The notes under the pieces were generated by a model. That model was not told where the DNA came from and did not search any database. It was given only the letters and a program-made list of their open reading frames with translations. This document shows positions 48,033 through 57,270 of a stretch of 64,000 nucleotides of DNA, piece by piece. The stretch lies in the NCBI GenBank assembly GCA_963750965.1, contig CAVVSK010000024.1, positions 52,464 through 116,463 of the forward strand, given 5' to 3'. Each line of letters opens with the position of its first letter. The first letter of the stretch is position 1. The position numbers and the translations under genes were made by a program. Source of the DNA: CANKHA01 sp963750965. Lineage in GTDB: Bacteria; Pseudomonadota; Alphaproteobacteria; Rhizobiales; Xanthobacteraceae.

Positions 48033-49100
48033 TTACGGTCTCGTCCAGCGGAAAGCGTGCCGTATTAAAGCTATCCCACAACCAATCGTCAGACCGAGCA
48101 ACACAGCAAAGCCCAATATCAGCCAACTGCGCGGGTAGCTCTTGGCAAGGGGACGTTCCGCAAGCGTGATCACGCGTGCATCAGATACCGGATAGGACTG
48201 CTGCTGCACCGACGCGGTGAATGCTTGCATGAAGCTTTCATAGATTTTGCGGTACGCATCAGAGGTCGCTTCCAGTTCCTCAAGTGTCTCGCCCTCGGCG
48301 CTGCGAGATGATCTTGCTTCGGCATTTTCTTCGTTCTTCGGCGGAAGCCGGTAATCGTGATTGGCGCGAAAAGCTTGCACGCGGCGCGTTGCCACTTTCA
48401 TTTGATCACGAAGTTCCGCCAAACGAACTTCCAACCACCGGCTGCCTTGCCGAGCAGAGTCCGATTTGGCATCGATCTGATCACGCAAATACGCTTCCGT
48501 CGTGGCATTGGCGATCAGAGCGGCCTTCTTGGCATCTACGGATCTAAAAGCAATTTCAATAGCGTATGACAAACCCACGCGACGAACGATCAAGCCCTTT
48601 TCGAAAGCAGCGATCGCGGTCCTGTGGCGTATGAAGCTGGAGTCCTCCTCAGACAACTCTTCCGATCGTTCAAATAATGTCCGCCACATTGGTGGTGCCG
48701 CGCCTTGAAACTCGCGGTCATCCCTGAGTTTCAGGTCGTTGATCACCATTGCCGCAATTTTTTCCGACCGCAGGAGCGTAATTTGACTTTCGACCTGCGC
48801 CGCATCCAGCGAGAAATTGACCTCCCGGGTTTGTTCACGCAGCACAGGGGTCTTTGGATCGATGAGGATCTGCGATCGTGCGATATATTCCGGCGTAGCA
48901 AGAAGAAGGTACAAAGATGCCGCCGTCACAGTGAGTATCATCGGCGCCAAAACGGCGGTTGCGTTCTTCCGAAAGAAAGCCGCGAAATCCGCAGCGCCAA
49001 TAAATTCGCTGGTTTCGGTATCGGTCGAGAAACCCGGCTGATATTTTTCCCGGGCCGGTGACAGCTTTGTCAGATTATCCATTTTGTGCTCGACATCCAC
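48033..49100 (-). CDS. Wzz/GumC-like chain-length determinant, without kinase domain
   Basis: 355 aa. Two membrane helices (AVLAPMILTVTAASLYLLLATPEY at about 50 and SWLILGFAVLLGLTIGCGIALI near the end) frame a periplasmic, partly coiled-coil domain (YIARSQILIDPKTPVLREQ is the Wzz motif; RWLEVRLAELRDQMKVATRRVQAFRA the coil). GumC/ExoP proteins often continue into a tyrosine autokinase; this one stops after the second helix, and no BY-kinase gene lies nearby. It should set the chain length of the exopolysaccharide. Confidence 0.9.
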   Translation of the reverse strand: MDVEHKMDNLTKLSPAREKYQPGFSTDTETSEFIGAADFAAFFRKNATAVLAPMILTVTAASLYLLLATPEYIARSQILIDPKTPVLREQTREVNFSLDAAQVESQITLLRSEKIAAMVINDLKLRDDREFQGAAPPMWRTLFERSEELSEEDSSFIRHRTAIAAFEKGLIVRRVGLSYAIEIAFRSVDAKKAALIANATTEAYLRDQIDAKSDSARQGSRWLEVRLAELRDQMKVATRRVQAFRANHDYRLPPKNEENAEARSSRSAEGETLEELEATSDAYRKIYESFMQAFTASVQQQSYPVSDARVITLAERPLAKSYPRSWLILGFAVLLGLTIGCGIALIRHAFRWTRP

Positions 49101-49746
49101 CGGGAGTATTTGGGGTTCTCTGAACGTTCAGGTGCAGACTTCGGACGCCGTCCGAGATTTTGCGCGGAAGCGCGCGAGTGTGGCCTGCTAGTATGCGCCC
49201 TGTTCGACTGGATCATCGCTGGCATCTTACGCAAATCGGTGCTGAGTTGAACGTCGCCAAAGGAGGTAGACCTTGTCGCCCCCGATTCCGTCGAGCCCGG
49301 CATTAAAAAGCTAATAGCTTGTGGAAAAGACCGATTTTGCTCTCGCTCTGTCCCGGGCCACGGCGCTTCACTCGGTTGCCGGTAACCCTATAACCCATTT
49401 GTTGTCCTCCGCCGTTTTTAAGAGAGCACGAAAGAAGAAGGCACACGCACTTCGGCGGTATCTCCAAATTCCGGGGTATCTCCCAGGATCGCGTGTAGTA
49501 CATTGGTACTGTACGGGCCTACCATAGTTCTGTTGGAAAGACATTTTCTAATTTGATGGCGTTAAGTTTGCCGCGCCCGAAACCAGGGTCGGCTCACACG
49601 TTGTTGTCGGTGCATGAACGGACTATTCCTCGGCGCTCAGGCTGTTGCAAGCCTTAGCCACAGAGAAATCGTCTGATAACCAACGTTGTTACGCCGCCCA
49701 CAATTGGGAATGCGAAGGCGATACCGGATAGCGCGAAGCTCCTCAA
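49101..49746. other. intergenic region upstream of the Wzz-like and epimerase genes
   Basis: 646 bp between divergent genes. A short minus-strand frame near 49654-49745 could encode a 30-residue hydrophobic peptide (FALSGIAFAFPIVGG), but without convincing start. Otherwise no gene, RNA or repeat is recognised; it should contain two promoters. Confidence 0.4.
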
Positions 49747-50865
49747 ATGCAGGTTTCGAGCAAAGCTACAAAGCGGTTGAGCTCGCTCATGTCGGATGAA
49801 AGCGGTCATGGCGGAAATCTTACGCGCCCTAATCGGCTGTCGCTGCAAAACGCCTTGAATCAACAGCGGATCCTTGTGACCGGTGGTGCCGGGTTCGTTG
49901 GGTCCCACGTTGTCGATTTGCTCGTGGAGAGTGGGTGCCGCGAGATCGTCGTCGTGGATAACATGACTACCGGCAGGGCAGAGAACCTCATTTCGTCAAT
50001 TCGTTCCGGAAACGTGCGACTGGTGGTCGACGACATTCGCAATAAGCTCCTTATGAAGGAGCTCTGTAATGGTATCGATATCGTCTTTCATCAAGCGGGT
50101 CTGGGTGAATTGCATTGTGCGTTGGAACCCCGCCTTGCCTTAGAAGTCATGGTGGACGCGGTTTTAACTCTTCTGGAGCAATGCGTCAGATCCGGCGTCC
50201 GCAAGATCGTTGTCGCCTCTTCCGCCTCGATTTATGGGTCTCCTGAAATTTGCCCTATCACAGAAAATAGCAGTTCTCATTTCAATCGTACTATGCAGGG
50301 ATCCATGAAGTATATTTGCGAAGTCCTATTGCGCTCTTTTCACAGCATGTACGGTACAAACTATGTCGCCCTTCGGTATTTCAACGTTTACGGACCGAGG
50401 ATGGGACACCAGGAATCGCACGCAAAGCTTATCCTCAGGTGGTCGGAGCGCATTCTAGCGGGTCTGCCGCCCATCATAGAAGGCAACGGGACCGAGACAA
50501 TTGACATGCTGCACGTGCATGACGTCGCCCGCGCGAACGTTCTTGCTGCGCTGGCTCCCACAACTAACGTGGCCCTGAACATCGGAAGTGGTATGGAGAC
50601 ATCCTTGCTCACTCTCGCCCGGACTTTGACGAGCATCATGCATCGGCCCGATCTTGAGCCTACGTTTTGGGAAAGGATTGGAGATAATCGTATCATCAGA
50701 CGGATCGCCGATACCGATCTGGCGCGACAGGCCATCGGCTTCGAGCCCAGGATCCGATTGAATGATGGTTTGAAGGGATTTGCGCGATGGTGGCACGATC
50801 AGCCACATTGCGGACCTGCGCCTAGATCAGTTGCAAGTGATGGCTGCTTCGAAGCCGGGGGGTGA
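49747..50865 (+). CDS. NAD-dependent epimerase/dehydratase-like protein lacking the catalytic Tyr
   Basis: 372 aa; the start may be 49747 or ATG 49789. Extended SDR: RILVTGGAGFVGSHVVDLL, VVVDNMTTGRAENL, VVASSASIYGSPEI, LRYFNVYGPRMGHQESHAK and IEGNGTETIDMLHVHDVARA fit UDP-glucose 4-epimerase-like enzymes. However, the site of catalytic YxxxK reads MQGSMKYICEVL, with Gln where Tyr is expected and Lys kept. It may be a non-catalytic or altered enzyme. Located with methyltransferase, gmd and fcl genes on the plus strand. Confidence 0.85.
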   Translation: MQVSSKATKRLSSLMSDESGHGGNLTRPNRLSLQNALNQQRILVTGGAGFVGSHVVDLLVESGCREIVVVDNMTTGRAENLISSIRSGNVRLVVDDIRNKLLMKELCNGIDIVFHQAGLGELHCALEPRLALEVMVDAVLTLLEQCVRSGVRKIVVASSASIYGSPEICPITENSSSHFNRTMQGSMKYICEVLLRSFHSMYGTNYVALRYFNVYGPRMGHQESHAKLILRWSERILAGLPPIIEGNGTETIDMLHVHDVARANVLAALAPTTNVALNIGSGMETSLLTLARTLTSIMHRPDLEPTFWERIGDNRIIRRIADTDLARQAIGFEPRIRLNDGLKGFARWWHDQPHCGPAPRSVASDGCFEAGG

Positions 50866-51078
50866 CGGTTGCTAACCCGAAACAGCCTGCCGAAAAGCTT
50901 CTCAGCTGCCGCCGCCAAATGCGGCGACACATCACCGAGTGTATGCGATAGATGATGCGTCGCATCATCGACGGAGCAAGACGATGTGCAACCCGGACGG
51001 AAGGTTGCTGATCTAACTGTAGGCGAGCGACGCTCGCTCCATCCGCAGGCCCCCTGGAACGGGCGGGACTATAAGCCA

Positions 51079-51792
51079 ATGTCCTACAACTCGTACATCG
51101 AATGGAAAGGTTGGTCCTCCGAAAATTTTGGAAAATACTCGGACCATGAAGCTGCGTTTTACAAAGCTGAAATTTCTGACTTGATCCCCACTTTGGCTGG
51201 AGTTGCTGTTCTCGAAATTGGTTTTGGCGAGGGCCGATTTCTTCAATGGGCCCGCGATCAGGGGGCGCAAGTTGTAGGAGTAGAGGTCCAAACTGAATTG
51301 CTCACGCTAGCACGAGCCCGGGGCTTTAAAGTGGAGGAAGCCCTGCATGATGTTACTCGTCCAGACGTGGGGTTCGGTTTGATAGCAGCTTTCGACGTGT
51401 TTGAGCATCTTACGGCGGCGGAACTGGCCAGTCTACTTCAGCACTGCCACGCTTTGTGTGCGCGCGATACCGCATTCCTGGTCGCTCGCTTCCCGAATGG
51501 TGATAGCCCTTTCAGTCTACCGATGCAGAATGGAGACCCGACACACCGCACGGCGTGGGGCAGCGGTGCGATCCGACACGTCTGCCGTCAGTCTAGCTGG
51601 GAGGTTCAGCAACTTCGGGGCGTAAGAATCAGTGGTGCGCTGAGAAGACGCATCGCTCGGTATTTCAAGAAAATCGTGATGAAATGCATCGAGGCCACTG
51701 TTTTTCGGCTTTACCTCGGGCCAAATCGTCCCACAACTTTTGAGCAGAACTATATTCTAGTATGTAGGCCAACTAGGCGGGGACCCCCCTAA
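51079..51792 (+). CDS. class I SAM-dependent methyltransferase
   Basis: 237 aa from ATG 51079 (MSYNSYIEWKGW). SAM site VAVLEIGFGEGRFLQWARDQG, VVGVEVQTELL, then LIAAFDVFEHLTAAELASLL, typical of methyltransf_11/23 enzymes in polysaccharide loci. The C-terminus is basic (LRRRIARYFKKIVMK). Probably O-methylates a sugar or related lipid. A tRNA 3'-end-like sequence begins 35 bp after its stop. Confidence 0.88.
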   Translation: MSYNSYIEWKGWSSENFGKYSDHEAAFYKAEISDLIPTLAGVAVLEIGFGEGRFLQWARDQGAQVVGVEVQTELLTLARARGFKVEEALHDVTRPDVGFGLIAAFDVFEHLTAAELASLLQHCHALCARDTAFLVARFPNGDSPFSLPMQNGDPTHRTAWGSGAIRHVCRQSSWEVQQLRGVRISGALRRRIARYFKKIVMKCIEATVFRLYLGPNRPTTFEQNYILVCRPTRRGPP

Positions 51793-51826
51793 TGGGATCA
51801 ACTAAATCCACCGGGGACTGGGGGTC

Positions 51827-51853
51827 CCGAGTTCAATCTCGGCGCTTCGACCA
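51827..51853 (+). other. tRNA 3'-end-like fragment (T-arm, acceptor strand, CCA); possible attachment-site scar
   Basis: CCGAG TTCAAT CTCGG is a 5-bp T-arm with a loop one base short of TTCAAAT, followed by a 7-nt acceptor strand CGCTTCG, A and CCA. No matching 5' half (needing CGAAGCG) precedes it, so it is not a tRNA gene. Such fragments mark integration sites of phages and islands. Confidence 0.4.
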
Positions 51854-52011
51854 AAAAATCAGATGCTTTTCTACTTGTCTGCTTCCAAGGAACGGGGCTT
51901 TGGAAGCACAGTGGAGCGACACCGGCCGCGGCACCTTCGACCGCGCGCTTGAAACCGTGAGAGCAATCATAGTAGTCATCAATAAAACAACGCTTGCTGT
52001 TGGGAGACGTG

Positions 52012-52263
52012 ATGGCGAAGAAGAAGAGTGTTTCGCTCGGGGACCGGATCGGCCAAACGGTCAGCGACATGGCGAATGCCGCAAGTGTAGCGGCAACGGG
52101 TTCAGAGATAGGCGTGCTTGAGTTAGCGGCTGAAGATGAGCTTAGGCCAAGTCCCGTTAAGCGAGCGCGCGTGCGTAAACCGAAGGTTGCTCCGAAGAAA
52201 ACGAAAGCACGCAAGAAATCCAGAAAACCAATGGAAAAGAAACGTACGGTGAGGCGCCGATAG
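52012..52263 (+). CDS. small Lys/Arg-rich basic protein
   Basis: 83 aa from ATG 52012 (MAKKKSVSLGDRIGQTVSDM). The N-terminal half is an amphipathic Ala-rich helix, the C-terminal 35 residues are almost all Lys/Arg/Pro (RKPKVAPKKTKARKKSRKPM), as in histone-H1-like or AlgP-type DNA-binding tails. It could bind DNA or a polyanion. Ribosome-binding site GGGAGACGTG just upstream. Position between a methyltransferase and gmd gives no further clue. Confidence 0.65.
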   Translation: MAKKKSVSLGDRIGQTVSDMANAASVAATGSEIGVLELAAEDELRPSPVKRARVRKPKVAPKKTKARKKSRKPMEKKRTVRRR

Positions 52264-52524
52264 CACTCCCGAACTCCGTACCAATAGACACAAGGTAACG
52301 AAGTTCGCTTGCGATAACGGAGCAGGCAGAAATGCGCGGTTTCGACTGCTTGCGGCAGTCCTCAACGAGCCGTTTTTCAGCCAAAGGATCGGTTGAAGCC
52401 GGGAATGGGACGGGTGAGAGCGGCCATGCCATCAATTAACCAAACGGCCCCTCCAAGAATGTTATTTGTCGCTTTGGCGGCTATCCTCAAGCCGATTGCC
52501 GATTACATCTCATAGAAGTGACCA

Positions 52525-53580
52525 ATGCCGAAAGTCGCTCTCATCACAGGCGTTACCGGCCAGGATGGCGCATACCTCTCTGAACTCCTGTTGTCGAAGG
52601 GGTATATCGTCCACGGCGTAAAGCGACGCTCGTCATCGCTTAATACGGCACGAGTTCGATCACCTATATAAAGACCCGCATACGGAAGGTGCGCGATTTT
52701 TCCTGCATTACGGCGACCTTACCGACGCGACCAATCTGATCCGGCTGGTTCAGGAAACGCAGCCGGATGAAATCTATAATCTGGCGGCGCAAAGTCACGT
52801 GCAGGTCAGCTTTGAAACGCCGGAATATACGGCCAACGCCGATGCGCTTGGTACGTTGCGATTGCTCGAAGCCATCCGCATTCTTAAATTCGAACAGAAA
52901 GTGCGCTTCTATCAAGCTTCCACGTCTGAACTTTACGGCAATTCACTAGATCATCCGCAACGGGAAACGACGCCGTTTGCCCCGCGGAGTCCGTACGGCA
53001 GCAGCAAAGCTTTATGCCTATTGGATCACGGTCAATTATCGCGAAGCCTATGGCCTGCATGCCTCTAATGGGATCTGTTCAATCATGAAAGCCCTATCCG
53101 CGGTGAAACATTTGTCACGCGAAAGGTTACGCGTGCGGCAGCAGCGATTGAAATGGGTCGGCAGGAGAAACTCTATATCGGCAACTTAGATGCCACGCGC
53201 GATTGGGGACACGCCCGCGATTATGTCGAAGGAATGTGGATGATTCTCAGCAGGATAAGCCGGACGACTACGTTCTCGCCACCGGCGAGGGCCATACTGT
53301 GCGTGAACTGGTCGAGGAGGCCTTTTTGGTAGTCGGACGCCGGATTGTCTGGCGCGGGAATGGCGCGGGCGAGGTGGGCGTGGACGAAACCAATGGGCTA
53401 ACTCTCGTTGAAATTGACCCGCGCTATTTTCGTCCCACCGAAGTCGATCTGCTGATCGGCGATGCAAGCAAAGCTCGCACAACACTCGGATGGAAACACC
53501 AGGTTTCGTTTAAGCAACTTGTTCGCGAAATGGTGCAGAGCGATCTCAAATACTATCGCGAAAACCCAAACGCGCCATGA
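52525..53580 (+). pseudogene. gmd: GDP-mannose 4,6-dehydratase, four frame interruptions
   Basis: Reconstructed 351 aa, normal Gmd length. KVALITGVTGQDGAYLSELLL, HGVKRRSSSLNTARV, then (new frame) DHLYKDPHTEGARFFLHYGD, EIYNLAAQSHVQVSFETPEY and RFYQASTSELYGN, SPYGSSKLYAYWITVNYREA (catalytic YxxxK), then a conserved tail ending SDLKYYRENPNAP. Interruptions are an extra T at 52655-52656, an extra A at 53006-53008, and missing C near 53075 and 53247. All are in runs of identical bases. If repaired, Gmd makes GDP-4-keto-6-deoxymannose for Fcl, whose ATG overlaps this stop (ATGA). Confidence 0.85.
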
Positions 53581-54533
53581 CCATACCAGTTTACGAACTT
53601 GCGCGAAAACGCGTCTGGGTGGCGGGACATCGCGGGATGGTGGGCAGCGCGCTCGTCCGACGGCTGCGCAGCGAGGCCTGCGAGGTCATTACCCTCACCC
53701 GCGAGCAAGTCGACTTACGTCGGCAGCGGGAGCTTGAACGCTGGATGCTCGAGATTCGCCCGCATGCGATAATCATGGCTGCGGCGACCGTTGGTGGAAT
53801 ACTCGCCAATGATACGCGGCCTGGCGAATTTTTGTACGATAATTTGGCCATCGAGCTAAACGTCATCGAGGCCGCGCGGCAGACCGGGGTGGAAAAGTTG
53901 CTATTCCTTGGGTCGTCTTGCATTTACCCGCGGGAAGCTGCGCAGCCGATGAGTGAAGACGCCCTTCTAACAGGTCCGCTTGAACCGACCAATCAATGGT
54001 ACGCAATCGCAAAGATCGCAGGCGTCATGCTCTGCCGGGCGTATCGTCGGCAGTATGGATGCGATTTCATTTCCGCCATGCCGACCAACCTTTATGGGCC
54101 GGGCGACACCTTTGACTTGCAAGCGAGCCATGTGGTTCCCGCGCTGATCGCCAAAGCGCATGCGGCGAAGGGCAGCGCTGAGGGGGAAATCGTCGTCTGG
54201 GGAAGCGGCACCCCGCGACGCGAATTTTTGTATGTCGACGATCTGGCCGATGCGCTCATATTCTTACTCAAACATTATAACGGGGAGGAGCACGTCAACA
54301 TTGGCATTGGCTCGGACGTTACCATCCGCGAACTGGCCGAAACCGTGGCACGGGTTGTTGGGGTGTCGGGCAAATTGCGTTTTGATTCTTCCAAGCCAGA
54401 CGGCACACCGCGCAAGCTGTTAGATTCAGGAAAAATGAAAGCGCTGGGATGGTCGCCGACAACGAGCTTGGAAGACGGACTAAGCAAGACTTACCAGTGG
54501 TTTCTCGAACATGAGGTTGTGGTTGCCCAGTGA
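53577..54533 (+). CDS. fcl: GDP-L-fucose synthase
   Basis: 318-aa epimerase-reductase that converts GDP-4-keto-6-deoxymannose to GDP-L-fucose. VWVAGHRGMVGSALVRRL, AAATVGGILANDTRPG, LFLGSSCIYPREAAQPMSE, catalytic QWYAIAKIAG (YxxxK) and SAMPTNLYGPGDTFDLQASH are family signatures. Coupled to gmd. It ends the polysaccharide locus on the right. Confidence 0.95.
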   Translation: MTIPVYELARKRVWVAGHRGMVGSALVRRLRSEACEVITLTREQVDLRRQRELERWMLEIRPHAIIMAAATVGGILANDTRPGEFLYDNLAIELNVIEAARQTGVEKLLFLGSSCIYPREAAQPMSEDALLTGPLEPTNQWYAIAKIAGVMLCRAYRRQYGCDFISAMPTNLYGPGDTFDLQASHVVPALIAKAHAAKGSAEGEIVVWGSGTPRREFLYVDDLADALIFLLKHYNGEEHVNIGIGSDVTIRELAETVARVVGVSGKLRFDSSKPDGTPRKLLDSGKMKALGWSPTTSLEDGLSKTYQWFLEHEVVVAQ

Positions 54534-54906
54534 CTGGTTCCAGCATCATTCCAAGGTGTTAGAACTGCGTCCGGTGCCAAGTTTCTACCTTCGCGAGTCA
54601 TGATACCTCCCTGCCCCAAATTGTCCCAATCCCACCAGGCCTGTTGCTGCTAAAGAGCGGCTCAGGGGAAACCTCGATTTAAATTCGAGACGTTTCTTTC
54701 CTCACACGGTGACAGCATAGGACGCATAAAAGACGGCGAAGCAAAGGGCCGCTTAGCAGACAGTGCAGTACTTCTTCAGCACCGCGCGCGGATTTACGAC
54801 GGGAGCTTGGCGCCGCGTGTCTGTCAGATTCTCGTTCTTTGCCCCGATGATCGAGCGTTCATTGGAATTGCGAGCCCTGCACCCTAAGCCTGGCCGTTGC
54901 TGCCTA
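54534..54906. other. intergenic region between fcl and the XRE repressor gene
   Basis: 373 bp, no convincing coding frame or terminator. It separates the polysaccharide locus from the phage-type module and may contain the junction. Confidence 0.35.
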
Positions 54907-55194
54907 TCATCGCGGCGGCGTCCCGCGCTGACGCTTGCGAAGCCGGACGCCGGGGCCGCCGCCGTTCTCGTCGATGAACTCGACGCCCGCTTTTTCTAGA
55001 GCCTCTCGAATATTATCGCCTGTCCTAGTGCGTCCGCCAAGCTCACCATCGGCCGCTTCAAGCCGCTTGACGGTCGGCAAGGAGATGCCGGCCCTGGATG
55101 CCAATTCCTCTTGGGACCAGCCAATTAAAGCGCGCGCTGCCTTAATTTGTCGGATTGATACTTTTAGTATTGACAAGGAATGAAGCCTTTCCAT
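54907..55194 (-). CDS. XRE-family helix-turn-helix repressor
   Basis: 95 aa. IRQIKAARALIGWSQEELASRAGISLPTVKRLEA is a Cro/C1-type HTH with the usual SQEELA core. The C-terminal half (NIREALEKAGVEFIDENGGGPGVRL) is common in short XRE regulators of mobile elements. The first about 12 residues may be non-coding, since operator site 1 overlaps them. Divergent from the YqaJ gene, it probably represses both through the two palindromes. Confidence 0.88.
   Translation of the reverse strand: MERLHSLSILKVSIRQIKAARALIGWSQEELASRAGISLPTVKRLEAADGELGGRTRTGDNIREALEKAGVEFIDENGGGPGVRLRKRQRGTPPR
55157..55171. promoter_or_regulatory. operator-like palindrome, site 1
   Basis: GATACT TTT AGTATT, one mismatch from a perfect inverted repeat. 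It lies within the first codons of the assigned XRE gene, 40 bp (about four helical turns) from site 2. Confidence 0.65.
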
Positions 55195-55196
55195 TA

Positions 55197-55211
55197 GATA
55201 CTAAAAGTATC
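55197..55211. promoter_or_regulatory. operator-like palindrome, site 2
   Basis: GATACT AAA AGTATC, perfect inverted repeat with 3-bp spacer, in the gap between the XRE start and the YqaJ start. Likely binding site for the XRE dimer. Confidence 0.7.
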
Positions 55212-55228
55212 GAATTTAGCACCAGGTC

Positions 55229-56084
55229 ATGAATCACATATTCCCGGAGAAGCATAATGTCAACGATCGAATTTGCAACATGCCGGGCCCTTGGACCGGC
55301 GACTACTTCATCGGCGGCTCCGATGCCCGCATCATCATGGGCGGTGACGAGGCCGCCCTTATCCGGCTCTGGCAGGAAAAGCGCGGCGAGGTTGAGCCAG
55401 CGGACCTGTCCGGCGAGCTCGTTGTTCAGCTTGGGCTCGCGACGGAGGAACTCAATCGCGCTTGGTACGAGCGCAATTCAGGCTACCGGGTCAGACAGCG
55501 TCAGGCCCGGAAATTCCATCCTTCAATCCTATGGATGGCGGCGACTTTGGACGGGCTGGTTGAAGAAACTCAAGCGGTCTTCGAAGCCAAATTCATGCTG
55601 CCGTGGTCGTTTTCCGAGCAAGCGGCGGCGGAAAAACACATGGCGCAGCTGCAGCACAACATGATGGTGGTGGGCTCGAAGAACTCGGTGCTTTCCATCA
55701 TCACCGGCGGCGGCAAATGGGTCGAAATGGCGATCTCGGCCGACCCGGTCTACCAGACCGCCATGATGTACGCCGAGCGGGCCTTCTGGCGCGCGGTCAG
55801 CAGCGGCGAGCCGCCTTCGCCTGTTCCACGCCGAGCCGCCTCGGGCGCGGATCGAGGCGGTCCAGATCGTCGATATGAGCACGTCCAATGCCTGGGCGGA
55901 CTTTGCCGCCCTGTTCCGCAGCACCCGGCCGGCGTTTCTCGAGCATGAACGGTCCAAGACCGAACTCAAGACGCTGATGCCGGAAGACGCCAAGGAGGCC
56001 ATCGGTCACGGCATCCGGGCGAAGCGCTCCAAATCAGGTGCGGTGAGCTTTGATCTGCTGGAGATGGCCGATGCCGCGATCTAG
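55229..56084 (+). pseudogene. YqaJ-like phage exonuclease/recombinase, frame interrupted once
   Basis: Reconstructed 284 aa. YqaJ fold: FIGGSDARIIMGGDEAALIRL, LGLATEELNRAWYE, FHPSILWMAATLDGLV, AVFEAKFMLPW (nuclease E-x-K) and AAEKHMAQLQHNMMV (Q-x-Q-H). The last part comes from another frame, LFHAEPPRARIEAVQIVDM and on to LLEMADAAI; removing one T at 55816-55817 joins them. It resects DNA 5' ends for single-strand annealing recombination, with ERF next to it. The stop overlaps the ERF start by 14 bp. Confidence 0.75.
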
Positions 56085-56900
56085 CGAGTCGGTGGCGGCT
56101 TTGGCCGCGGCCTTGGCCAAGGCACAGGCCGAACTGACCAATCCGGAAAAATCTCTGGTTGCGACCCTGCCGGCCGAGCGCGGCCAGCCGGAGCGGACTT
56201 TCCGCTATGCCTCGCTATCGGCGGGTTGGACATCGTCCGGAAAACGCTGGGGCGCCACGAAATCGCGACCATCCAATCCACCGCCATCGACCGGGACAGC
56301 GGCACCATCAAGCTGACCACGACCCTGGCGCATGCTTCGGGGGAATGGATCGCCTCGGATTGGCCGGTTTGTGCGCTGGCGGAGCTGCCGACGCCGCATC
56401 GGATGGGAGCGGCGCTGACCTATGCGCGGCGCTACGCGCTGTTCACTCTGGTCGGAATTGCCGGCGAGGATGATCTCGATGCCCCCGAGCTACCGTTACA
56501 ATCGGCAGCCCCAGCGCCAATTCATGCCCCGCCGCTATCACCTGGGCTACTTGGAAAAAACGGCAAGTCCAATCTGTCGAAGCCGGTCACGAGCCTGGAT
56601 CTTGAGGTATCGGGGCGGCAGCGGGATGAACTGCTGGTCGAGGTCGCCGCAATTTCCTCGTTCGACGAGGCTGCGGAATGGGCCAAGCGCATCATTCCCA
56701 TCAAGAACGCAATGACGGCCGAACACGCGCGCGAGATCGAAGCAGCCCTCGAGGCTAAGCTGGCTCAAGTTGGGATCTTGGCTGGATCTTTCCAACTCTC
56801 CGAAGCACCAACCATCGGCCCGACTTTGGATACCCCGCAGCTTGCCTTAGCGGAGGTAACGGCAGTGAAGCGGCTGCCCGGCTCGCACATCCGTCGTTGA
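56071..56900 (+). pseudogene. ERF-family single-strand annealing protein, frame interrupted once
   Basis: Reconstructed 276 aa. MPRSSESVAALAAALAKAQ, RTFRYASLSAG then, in a new frame, LDIVRKTLGRHEIATIQST, GEWIASDWPVCAL and MGAALTYARRYALFTLVGIAGEDDLDAP, the ERF core motif (G-a-..tYarRYaL..llGi..eDDD). One G missing at 56223-56225 explains the shift. ERF proteins anneal single strands in phage recombination and act with YqaJ-type exonucleases. Confidence 0.78.
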
Positions 56901-56916
56901 ATTTGAAGATTATGCC

Positions 56917-57270
56917 GTGACACCCAAAACGCGGCGGCGGCGTGACAAACGACACCGGCAGTATGTTGCTGCGCAAGCTTGCGTTATTTGTGGAGGTCAG
57001 CCCTCGGACGCCCATCATCTGCGGTTTGCACAGCCAAGGGGCCTCGGTCTAAAGGTCAGCGATGAATTCACGGTGCCGCTCTGCCGCACCCATCATCGCG
57101 ATCTACACCGGACCGGTAATGAAATGGGGTGGTGGGCGCAATTCGGCATTCAGCCCAAAAGCATTGCTTACAAATTATGGACTACCAGTCACCCTGAATA
57201 CGCGGTGGGTCCGCCGACCGCTTCGGATCAATTACGAGACGATCCCAATTCAGCTGTCGGTCCAGCATGA
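56917..57270 (+). CDS. HNH-type nuclease / DUF968-like phage protein
   Basis: 117 aa, GTG start. CVICGGQPSDAHHLRFAQPRG, then FTVPLCRTHHRDLHRTGNE is a zinc-finger HNH core (CxxC, HH, and a late CxxHH). The C-terminus (about 30 residues) has no known motif. It follows the ERF gene by 16 bp as in phage recombination cassettes, and may resolve recombination products. Confidence 0.75.
   Translation: MTPKTRRRRDKRHRQYVAAQACVICGGQPSDAHHLRFAQPRGLGLKVSDEFTVPLCRTHHRDLHRTGNEMGWWAQFGIQPKSIAYKLWTTSHPEYAVGPPTASDQLRDDPNSAVGPA

Noticed and set aside
51793..51853. Complete tRNA gene
   Set aside because: No acceptor 5' strand, D-arm or anticodon arm that pairs.
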